From NCBI GenBank assembly GCA_043798435.1, contig JAZDOR010000145.1, forward strand, positions 1-24,029: a stretch of 24,029 bases of DNA, in the 5' to 3' direction. This DNA is from JAGUXG01 sp043798435. GTDB taxonomy: Bacteria > UBA9089 > UBA9088 > JAGUXG01. The notes under the pieces were generated by a model, which made no database searches, was not told the origin of the DNA, and was given only the letters and a program-made list of their open reading frames with translations. The position numbers were made by a program, and so were the translations under genes. Every line of letters starts with the position of its first letter. Within the stretch, counting starts at the first letter, position 1. This document shows positions 13,020 through 19,628 of this stretch, piece by piece.

Positions 13020-13180
13020 TTAATAGAAGTCAGAATTCAGGAGTCAGGAATTAGAATACAGGAGTCAGAATATTCTTAATTCTGGATTCTGGATTCTGTA
13101 TTCTGGATTCTGTATTCTGTATCCTGTATTTTGTATTTTGTATTCTGGATTCTGTATTCTGGATTCTGTATTCTTTCCCG
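13020..13180. repeat. Large block of GAATTCAGGAGTCA and TTCTG(T/G)A repeats
   Basis: Positions 13024-13070 carry GTCAGAATTCAGGAGTCAGG-type units. Positions 13078-13180 carry about fourteen TTCTGTA/TTCTGGA heptamers. The two halves are partly complementary. The heptamers run into the 3' end of the kinase gene, where they encode its last 30 or so residues. This is the longest block of the micro-repeat in the window. Confidence 0.9.
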
Positions 13181-15733
13181 TTTCTCAATCTTCTTCAATT
13201 CTTCCAACAACTCCTCCTTAGAACACTTCCCTTTCTGCATGATAGAAACAATATTGCTGTTTAGTAATTGCATATCCTCTTTAGTCAGGTCTTTACTGGT
13301 GCATATAATAATAGGGATATTCTTTGTCCTTTTGTCTTTCTTCAGTATCTGCACTACCTCAAACCCATTCACCTCAGGCATCATCAGGTCAAGGATGATG
13401 GCATCGGGCTGTTTCTCTGTAGCTATCTCTATCCCTTCCTCTCCTCCATAAGCCTTGATAATTCCAAATCCCTCTGGTTCCAGCATTGATGATATAAGTT
13501 CAATATCTTGTGGATTATCATCTACCACAAGGATATTGACCACCTTTTCCTTCACCTTCGTCATAAAGCTATGCCTTTCTAAACCGAGAAGCAATCTATC
13601 CTTATCCACAGGTTTTATCAGGTAATCTACTGCCCCAAGACCCAAACCCAACTCTTTATTGTCAATCATAGAAACAATGATGATAGGGATATCCTTGGTC
13701 TCAGGAAGGTTTTTTAATTCCTGAAGCACCTCAAATCCACTCTTTTTGGGTAGAATAACATCTAATGTAATCGCATACGGCTTGATCTCTCTCGCCTTCT
13801 TAATTGCCTCCTCCCCATCAACAGCATAAGCAACCTGATACCCTCCTTCCTCAAGATAGACAGTCAGAAGTTCCCTTGCCTGTTCCTCATCTTCCACAAC
13901 TAAGACAACAGGTCCTCCTCCTTTCTCTTCTGGTGTTAAAATCTCCTCCTCCCCTGACCCCTGACTCCTGACTCCTGACCCCTTCCCCTGTGGTATAGTA
14001 AAGCTAAAGGTGCTTCCCTTTCCTGGTTCGCTTTCTAACCAGATTTTCCCTCCATGCAGTTCTACTAACTTTCTGGTTAAGGGAAGACCCAACCCTGTGC
14101 CTTGATATTGCTTGGAATATGAGCTATCTATCTGCTGAAACTCATCAAAAACCTTTTCGTAATGTTCTTTAGCAATCCCAATGCCTGTATCCTGGACAGT
14201 AATCTGCACCATTTCATCCACTGGTTTTGCCGTGACATCTACCCGCCCTTTATCAGGGGTAAACTTAATAGCATTAGAGAAAAGGTTATACATAATCTGC
14301 TTAAATCTTACAGGGTCTGCCTTTATGGTAGAAATGCCTTCAATCTTAACCTCAAGCCAGATGTTTTTCTTTCCTGCCAGGCTCTTAACTAAGGTCTGAC
14401 ACTCAGTCAGTATCTCTTGTAGAGAAAACTCCTCAATTTTTAGCTCAATCTTCCCTGCCTCTACCTTGGAAAGGTCTAAGATGTCATTGATAAGAGTGAG
14501 AAGGTGCTTACCGCTGGTGTAAATATTGTTTGCATACTTTGTCTGCTTTTCATTCATCTCTCCGAAGGTCTTCTCCAATAAAATTTCAGAAAAGCCAATG
14601 ATTGAATTCAGGGGTGTCCTCAGTTCATGGCTCATATTAGCTAAGAAGGCTGATTTTGCCTGACTTACCTCCTGAAGTTGTTTATTTGTAATATCAAGTT
14701 CTCTTGTTCTCTCTTCTACTTTCTCTTCTAATCTCTTATTCCATCGAATCAATTCTTCTCTCTCCTTTTCTTTCACCAATCTCAGCTCATCTATATATTT
14801 CTTCAGGTCAGATGACATTTTATTGAATGAATCAGCCAGTTCCTCAAGCTCGTCCCCAGTCTTTACCTCAACTTTATAATCAAGGTCCCCCTTGCCTACG
14901 GCTTCAGAACCCTTCTTAAGCATCTTAATCGGCTGAGTGATTGTTCTTGACAATAAAGAAGCCAGTCCAGCGACCAACAGCAGAAGTATGGTAATGAAAA
15001 TACCGATGAAGGTATTTTGGGTATCATTTATTTGTTTCTCAATATGCTCCCTATTATTTTGTATTGATGCAGACATCTTACCTTTAATCGCTTCTACAGG
15101 TTTGGAGAATTCGTCAATGTAAGTGGTAGCTGCCATACTCATTTCTATCCCATCCGCTGTCTTCGCTTTTATTGGAATTATATGCATATACTTCTTTTTT
15201 ATTGAGCCGTCTGCTTCTTCCCAATCATAATAACCAAAGGACTCCTTGCCCTCTTGACAAAGACTCATTACACCCCAGAAACCAGGTAACTTTTTAGCCA
15301 GAGTATGTAGATCTAAATTAACAATCTTGGGATTTATGTGGAAGCGGCAAGCAGGAATTGCATACTCGATTAAGGCAGTATATCCTGTTTTACCAACTGG
15401 CTGGACTGCTATCTTTTGAAACTCCGTACTTTTCTGTAAATCAGTCAATCTCATATTTGGGTGAGACTTTATGTAAATTTCGCACTGTTTGACAACATCC
15501 CTTGACTTTTGTTCTATTATTTGTGCCCCGAGGTTTTCCATAACATTTGTGCTATCGCTTATGGCGATTTCTCCCAAAGCAGTGCTGCTTTTTAAGACAT
15601 AGTCACTTACCTTCCACATATTGATAAATGAGAAGGAACCAACAACCACCAATGAAACCATAGATAAGACTAAAAATATGATTAGGATCTTGGTGGTCAG
15701 ACTAAAATGCAACCAGAATCTCTTGACTTTCAT
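13076..15733 (-). CDS. Membrane hybrid histidine kinase: Cache-HAMP-HisKA-HATPase-REC-REC
   Basis: This 885-residue protein has a first membrane helix (15-37) and an extracytoplasmic sensor (40-240). The sensor resembles Cache domains (GKTGYTALIEY, KYMHIIPIKA, AATTYIDEFSKP). Then come a second helix (242-262), HAMP (about 262-315), a coiled coil (315-360), HisKA with H369 in ANMSHELRTPLN, and the ATPase domain with N487, D515 (DTGIGI) and GTGLGL (545-550). Two receivers follow, with phospho-acceptors D658 and D782. REC1 has the usual KP (707); REC2 ends in MQKGKCSKEEL instead. Two tracts come from dispersed DNA repeats: the linker 585-596 (GSGVRSQGSG) and the tail 853-885 (YRIQN repeats). The gene follows trpS by 29 bp, without a clear ribosome binding site. 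Confidence 0.93.
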   Translation of the reverse strand: MKVKRFWLHFSLTTKILIIFLVLSMVSLVVVGSFSFINMWKVSDYVLKSSTALGEIAISDSTNVMENLGAQIIEQKSRDVVKQCEIYIKSHPNMRLTDLQKSTEFQKIAVQPVGKTGYTALIEYAIPACRFHINPKIVNLDLHTLAKKLPGFWGVMSLCQEGKESFGYYDWEEADGSIKKKYMHIIPIKAKTADGIEMSMAATTYIDEFSKPVEAIKGKMSASIQNNREHIEKQINDTQNTFIGIFITILLLLVAGLASLLSRTITQPIKMLKKGSEAVGKGDLDYKVEVKTGDELEELADSFNKMSSDLKKYIDELRLVKEKEREELIRWNKRLEEKVEERTRELDITNKQLQEVSQAKSAFLANMSHELRTPLNSIIGFSEILLEKTFGEMNEKQTKYANNIYTSGKHLLTLINDILDLSKVEAGKIELKIEEFSLQEILTECQTLVKSLAGKKNIWLEVKIEGISTIKADPVRFKQIMYNLFSNAIKFTPDKGRVDVTAKPVDEMVQITVQDTGIGIAKEHYEKVFDEFQQIDSSYSKQYQGTGLGLPLTRKLVELHGGKIWLESEPGKGSTFSFTIPQGKGSGVRSQGSGEEEILTPEEKGGGPVVLVVEDEEQARELLTVYLEEGGYQVAYAVDGEEAIKKAREIKPYAITLDVILPKKSGFEVLQELKNLPETKDIPIIIVSMIDNKELGLGLGAVDYLIKPVDKDRLLLGLERHSFMTKVKEKVVNILVVDDNPQDIELISSMLEPEGFGIIKAYGGEEGIEIATEKQPDAIILDLMMPEVNGFEVVQILKKDKRTKNIPIIICTSKDLTKEDMQLLNSNIVSIMQKGKCSKEELLEELKKIEKRERIQNPEYRIQNTKYKIQDTEYRIQNTESRIQN
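13952..13982. repeat. GACTCCTG-type repeat encoding the kinase interdomain linker
   Basis: The array reads CCCTGACCCCTGACTCCTG and continues ACTCCTGACCCC; this is the GGAGTCAGG unit seen between genes at 2311-2350 and 13020-13060. On the minus strand it encodes the flexible linker GSGVRSQGSG between the ATPase domain and the first receiver, a place tolerant to insertion. Confidence 0.8.
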
Positions 15734-15762
15734 TCTTTGTAGTTGGTCTTTACGAAAGGTGG

Positions 15763-16743
15763 CTAAAGTGTTACAAAGCCTACCTTTTTTCTTATCTCTA
15801 TCATTGTCTCTTCAGCTATCTCTCTTGCCCTTCTATTTCCTTCATTTAGGATATCCAAAAGATATTTCCTGTTCCCTTCTAAAACCTTTCTCTTTTCTCG
15901 TATCTCTTTCAAAGTTATATTTACTTTAGGAGAGAGTTCGCCTTTACACATCACACATCCAATCTTTCCTTCTTTGCACAAGGCTTCTATCCCTTTTACT
16001 CTCTCGGGATTGAAGGCAGCCTGAAGAGAGAAGATATTACAAACATCTGGATGTCCTGAGTCTGTTGGATGAATTCTCTCTGGGTCTGTTATCATTGACC
16101 TTATCTTTTTTTCAGTCGTGGCTTCTGAATCAGAGATAAAAATAGCGTTGTTATAACTTTTACTCATCTTTCTTCCATCTGTTCCAGGAAGCTTTGGGGT
16201 TTCAGTCAAAAGGGCTTCAGGAGGCTCAAATGTTTTTCCATAGAAATGGTTAAATCTCCTGACAATTTCTCTTGTCAGCTCAAGGTGCGGCAGTTGGTCA
16301 ATGCCTATAGGCACGGTTGTTGCCTTGTAAAGGAGTATATCTGCTGCTTGCAGGACAGGATACCCAAGAAATCCGTGGGTTAAAAGGTCAACACTGCGAA
16401 GCTCTTTTATCTGCTCTTTATATGTAGGGTTACGCTCAAGCCAACCCAAAGGTGTGATGATTGAAAGTAGCAGATAGAGTTCAGAGTGCTCGGGAACCTT
16501 TGATTGACAGAAGATTATATTTTTTTCTGGGTCTATTCCACAAGCAAGCCAGTCTAAAACCATTTGATGGGTGTTTTCAGCCAAATCCTTTGGTGAGGCA
16601 TAGTCGCTCATCAGGGCATGCCAGTCAGCAATCATATAAAGGCTTTCATCTTGAAGCTTCTGCCAGTTTTCTAAGGCACCCTTTAGATGACCGAGGTGTA
16701 GCTTTCCTGTGGGACGCATTCCTGAAAGGACTCTCTTTATCAT
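15763..16743 (-). CDS. trpS: Tryptophanyl-tRNA synthetase
   Basis: This 326-residue class I synthetase is full length. Motifs: HIGH-type KLHLGHLKGALENW (residues 14-27) after SGMRPTG, and KMSKS in GTDGRKMSKSYNNAIF. It also has VPIGIDQLPHLELTREIVRRFN and DWHALMSDY, typical of bacterial TrpS. It charges tRNA-Trp. The segment GCVMCKGELSPKVN carries a Cys pair seen in some relatives. The ATG overlaps the stop of the LysM/M23 gene by ATGA. The sensor kinase gene follows 29 bp later, so trpS is probably transcribed from the promoter ahead of the LysM/M23 gene. Confidence 0.97.
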   Translation of the reverse strand: MIKRVLSGMRPTGKLHLGHLKGALENWQKLQDESLYMIADWHALMSDYASPKDLAENTHQMVLDWLACGIDPEKNIIFCQSKVPEHSELYLLLSIITPLGWLERNPTYKEQIKELRSVDLLTHGFLGYPVLQAADILLYKATTVPIGIDQLPHLELTREIVRRFNHFYGKTFEPPEALLTETPKLPGTDGRKMSKSYNNAIFISDSEATTEKKIRSMITDPERIHPTDSGHPDVCNIFSLQAAFNPERVKGIEALCKEGKIGCVMCKGELSPKVNITLKEIREKRKVLEGNRKYLLDILNEGNRRAREIAEETMIEIRKKVGFVTL

Positions 16744-17633
16744 TGGAGGCAGGAGAGGGGGTTTATTACGCTATTGTTTTTTTTGACTTCAAAATCAAGG
16801 TGTGGTCCTGTAGCCCAACCTGAGTTACCTACTGCCGCAATCCTTTGACTCTGCTCAACATAATCCCCTCTTTCCACATTTATTCTTGACAGATGAGCAT
16901 ACTGGGTCTCATATCCAGAGGAATGTCTTATATTCACTGTCCAACCATAACCATTCTTCCAACCGCAAAATATAATCCGACCGGGTGCAGCAGCTTTCAC
17001 AGCAGAGCCATATGGAGCAGAAATATCCACGCCTTTATGAAAAGCCGTATTTCCAAAGATAGGGTGGAGACGATACCCATACCTTGAAGAGATACGACCT
17101 GCACAAGGCATAATAAAGCCTGAACTGCCCCAGGTTGGAAGGAGTTGAGCCTTAAGTGGCTTTGCATCTGGAAGGAAGATGGCCTCCCCTGCCTTGACAA
17201 GGGAGGTAGGTAAACCATTTACCTCCTGCATCTTTTTCAGGGAAATATGATATGCCCTGGCAATATCCCAAAGGGTTTGGCCCTTTTTCACCTTATGTAG
17301 AATCCCTTTTTGATTTGGAATCTTTAGAGCTGTTCCTACCCGCAACTTATTGGAACTTAAAAGGTTTGTATGAATGATTGTCGGCACATCAATCTTAAAC
17401 CTTCTGGAGATAGACCAGATGTTATCTCCACTTTGAACAACATACTGCGTCCAGACAATCCCTTTTTTCTCCTTTTGGGCAGAATATGACCCATTCTCTT
17501 TGAAAATTATGGGAAGAAAAAAGTCTCTACTTGTAGATAAAAACACCTTATCTTGCGAAAAGTGTCTTTTTATCCCAATAGATGAAGTGGCTACAACAAG
17601 GAGGCTTAAAATAGCAGGCAGAAAACTCCTCAT
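16740..17633 (-). CDS. LysM-LysM-M23 envelope peptidase-like protein, leaderless start
   Basis: The protein has 297 residues from the ATG at 17633. An N-terminal hydrophobic segment (about 2-20) anchors or exports it. Two LysM peptidoglycan-binding domains follow: YVVQSGDNIWSISRRF at about 64-106 and HKVKKGQTLWDIARAY at about 113-155. A C-terminal M23 (LytM) domain (about 185-293) comes last. The zinc-binding HxxxD is present (H199, D203 in FHKGVD), and H246 lies in QYAHLS. The usual HLH motif reads GPHLDFEV (H278, D280), so the third zinc ligand is Asp instead of His. It may be a weak peptidase or a non-catalytic activator of cell-wall amidases. The frame extends to a TTG at 17669, but that is the -35 box. 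Confidence 0.88.
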   Translation of the reverse strand: MRSFLPAILSLLVVATSSIGIKRHFSQDKVFLSTSRDFFLPIIFKENGSYSAQKEKKGIVWTQYVVQSGDNIWSISRRFKIDVPTIIHTNLLSSNKLRVGTALKIPNQKGILHKVKKGQTLWDIARAYHISLKKMQEVNGLPTSLVKAGEAIFLPDAKPLKAQLLPTWGSSGFIMPCAGRISSRYGYRLHPIFGNTAFHKGVDISAPYGSAVKAAAPGRIIFCGWKNGYGWTVNIRHSSGYETQYAHLSRINVERGDYVEQSQRIAAVGNSGWATGPHLDFEVKKNNSVINPLSCLQ

Positions 17634-17639
17634 TTTGTT

Positions 17640-17669
17640 ATTATATCTCCATATTCCTGCTCTTGTCAA
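17640..17669 (-). promoter_or_regulatory. Consensus sigma70 promoter giving a leaderless LysM/M23 mRNA
   Basis: On the minus strand: TTGACA (17669-17664), an 18-bp spacer, and TATAAT (17645-17640). Only AACAAA separates the -10 box from the ATG at 17631-17633, so transcription should begin on the start codon. It probably drives the LysM/M23 gene, trpS and perhaps the signalling genes beyond. Confidence 0.85.
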
Positions 17670-18261
17670 TATAAAAAACAGCAGATGTTATACCAAAATA
17701 GAAATGTCCTATTTTGTATTAGATAAAACAGAGAAGTCATAAGGAGATCAAAGAAAAAAGATTTTCTCTTGCCTCTCTTACCGTAGAAATCCCAAAGATT
17801 GGTGAAGTCTGTTTAGTCTTAAACAAGGAGATGAAACAATAATGAAAAGATAGAGGATTTGATTGAAAGGGAAACTGATTGTATCATTAAGCACTTGTCT
17901 TGATTGGTCGGACAAGAAGAATCTCTCTGTCTATCTCTTTCGTGGTCTTACAGAGAACTTCTATCTGGCACTCTAAGCAGTACTTAGGATTAAGGATTGT
18001 GGCAGTATCAGATGCGGAAACTAAGAGGTATCATTAAACACTGGCACCTCAAAGTTTACCGCTTACATTTTGCTCATCCTGATTAACCTGAAAAGTTCCT
18101 TTACGGGTTTTTCTAAGACTATCGGTCAGACCTGTGGGACAGGGGAAGACAACTATTTTTCTTTAGGGCTCTTTAATCTGGAATTGGCAACAGGGAAAAA
18201 TGAGAAAACCCATCGAATCCAAAGTTGACAACTCTCTAAAAAACGCAAAAGTTCAGGTATA
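17670..18261. other. Gene-poor gap with a possible decayed coding remnant
   Basis: No intact gene is supported in these about 590 bp. Between about 17890 and 18250 the plus-strand frames give protein-like fragments broken by stops and shifts, such as DWSDKKNLSVYLFRGLTENFYLAL and YLGLRIVAVSDAETKRYH. The base composition is less AT-extreme than the repeat-filled gaps. It may be a dead gene, perhaps a transposase, but I cannot assign a family, and chance is possible. Confidence 0.3.
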
Positions 18262-18417
18262 TACCGAAAAGAAATTGGTTTACAAAAAAGTAATTACTCA
18301 GGTTCACGGATTAAAGAGTTCAAGGTTCACGGTTAATCCTCTTATTCTCTAACCTTGAACCGTGAACCTCAGAACCATAAACGAACACAATTTTTGCAAA
18401 CCTGATTTGTTTGGGTA
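18262..18417 (+). mobile_element. MITE-like repeat, copy 3
   Basis: This 156-bp copy has the same ends and inner hairpin. It is flanked by TATA on the left (GTATA before TACCG) and TATTA on the right, consistent with a TA target duplication. Right after the end, TTGGGTATA is repeated 14 bp further on (about 18425), as if the right end were partly duplicated. It lies 26 bp past the end of plsY, on the side where a terminator is expected. Confidence 0.85.
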
Positions 18418-18442
18418 TATTATATTGGGTATAAAATTTCCT

Positions 18443-19039
18443 TTACTCTTTCTTTTTCTTTCCTATCTTAGATTCTGTCCCGGCGATAAGCCTTTTGAAG
18501 TTCAGGATATGCTTTACTACTATAAATATTGCAGAGATTAAAGATAAGATAAGGATAGAGGTTTTATCCCTTGAGAGAAGAAGAATAAAAACAGGAAGGG
18601 AGATGGCAGCTGTTGTTGAGCTTACAGAGACAAATCTTGACAGGAGCAAAACTATGCAAAATACACCTAATGCACATAAGGTTGGAACTGGTGCTAACCC
18701 TGAAAAAACCCCGCAGGATGTAAGCACACCCTTTCCACCTTTTCCTTTCAGAAAGATTGACCAGTTGTGGCCACAGATAGCAGAAAGCCCGGCTAAAATT
18801 GCCACCCATTCTGAAAGACCAAGATATAGGGCAAGAAAAGGGAAAAGAAAGCCTTTTCCTGTATCAAAAATTAAGGTTGGAAGGCCATACTTCCAACCTG
18901 CTGTTCTTAAAACATTGGTAAATCCAATATTTCCAGAGCCTACTTTTCTTATGTCTGTGCCCTTTAATCTAACGAGGAGATAGCCTATCGGAACAGCGCC
19001 TAAAAGATAGGCTGAGAGGATAACAACTCCAGCAATCAC
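18443..19039 (-). CDS. plsY: Acyl-phosphate:glycerol-3-phosphate acyltransferase PlsY
   Basis: This 198-residue membrane protein has about five helices. The three PlsY motifs can be seen: GSGNIGFTNVLR (residues 36-47), the glycine-rich GHNWSIFLKGKGGKGV (near 90-105), and a more degenerate third motif near 155-175. It transfers acyl groups from acyl-phosphate to glycerol-3-phosphate, the first step of phospholipid synthesis; PlsX, which makes the acyl-phosphate, is not in the window. The start is a GTG that overlaps the TGA stop of the cyclic-nucleotide-binding gene (GTGA), so the two are co-translated. Confidence 0.93.
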   Translation of the reverse strand: MIAGVVILSAYLLGAVPIGYLLVRLKGTDIRKVGSGNIGFTNVLRTAGWKYGLPTLIFDTGKGFLFPFLALYLGLSEWVAILAGLSAICGHNWSIFLKGKGGKGVLTSCGVFSGLAPVPTLCALGVFCIVLLLSRFVSVSSTTAAISLPVFILLLSRDKTSILILSLISAIFIVVKHILNFKRLIAGTESKIGKKKKE

Positions 19040-19461
19040 ATCTCTTCAGCCATCTTAGAGAGCCTGAGCACAAGGGTTTTGCTCAAATTTGCCGCAACTG
19101 TAGGATTCTCTTTGAGAAGCTCGTTGAATCCCTTCTTGTTCATAATGATTGCGGTGACATCGCTCATGGCAATCACAGAGGCTGTCCTTTCAACCCCAAC
19201 TAAAAGGGCTATCTCTCCAAAGAAGTCTCCTTCTTTCAAAGTGGCCACCTTCTTTTGCTCATCCTCTAAGACAACATCCGCCTCGCCCTTCTTCAGCACA
19301 TAGAAGTAGTCGCCTAATTCACCCTGCCTCACCATATAATCGCTTTTGGCAAACTCCTTCTCAGAGAGCTTCTCAGCCACACTTTGAAAATCCTCAACAG
19401 AGAGGCTGGAAAAGAGTGGCACTTTCATCAGCGTAAGTACGGTTTGATGATCTAATTGCAT
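19036..19461 (-). CDS. Single-domain cyclic-nucleotide-binding protein
   Basis: These 141 residues are a CRP-type beta-barrel with nothing attached: LSVEDFQSVAEKLSEKEF, MVRQGELGDYFYVLKKGEADV, and the phosphate-binding cassette FGEIALLVGVERTASVIA. The Glu and Arg that hold the cyclic nucleotide are in place. There is no helix-turn-helix and no kinase domain, so it must act through a partner. A Shine-Dalgarno sequence AAGGAGG lies 6 nt from the ATG and a consensus promoter just upstream. It is in one operon with plsY. The window also encodes a nucleotidyl cyclase at 10750-11844, a possible source of its ligand (inference). Confidence 0.9.
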   Translation of the reverse strand: MQLDHQTVLTLMKVPLFSSLSVEDFQSVAEKLSEKEFAKSDYMVRQGELGDYFYVLKKGEADVVLEDEQKKVATLKEGDFFGEIALLVGVERTASVIAMSDVTAIIMNKKGFNELLKENPTVAANLSKTLVLRLSKMAEEM

Positions 19462-19485
19462 TCTGCACCTCCTTAATTTTTAAGT

Positions 19486-19515
19486 ATTATAAGAGAATTT
19501 ATATTATAATGTCAA
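19486..19515 (-). promoter_or_regulatory. Consensus sigma70 promoter of the cNMP-binding protein-plsY operon
   Basis: On the minus strand: TTGACA (19515-19510), an 18-bp spacer, and TATAAT (19491-19486), both perfect. The predicted start is near 19479, giving a leader of about 18 nt that just contains the Shine-Dalgarno sequence AAGGAGG. This contrasts with the leaderless promoters at rpsL and the LysM/M23 gene. Confidence 0.85.
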
Positions 19516-19563
19516 AAAGATTTTGAAAAAACTTGATTTTATCTTCCAGAATAAGTATTATGA

Positions 19564-19608
19564 ATGCAATCTATTGCATAAACTTATGATGCTTAAATCT
19601 ATGCAATT
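19564..19608. promoter_or_regulatory. ATGCAA inverted repeat upstream of cooS, candidate operator
   Basis: ATGCAA (19564-19569) and TTGCAT (19574-19579) form a perfect 6-bp inverted repeat with a 4-bp gap. A third ATGCAA lies at 19601-19606, 20-25 bp ahead of the cooS ATG. The position fits an operator controlling cooS. It does not match the FNR (TTGAT-N4-ATCAA) or CooA (TGTCA-N6-CGACA) patterns. Confidence 0.4.
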
Positions 19609-19628
19609 AACTATATATAGGAGGCGTT

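Noticed and set aside
13080..13180. Regular short repeats that could suggest a CRISPR array
   Set aside because: Units are 7 bp, contiguous, and lack spacers; they are simple tandem repeats.
17634..17669. Twelve-residue N-terminal extension of the LysM/M23 protein from a TTG start
   Set aside because: The same situation: the extension is made of promoter sequence, and the hydrophobic export segment begins at the internal ATG.
19574..19604. A sigma70 promoter for cooS using TTGCAT and TATGCA
   Set aside because: Both boxes match poorly and coincide with the inverted repeat, so I report only the operator-like site.
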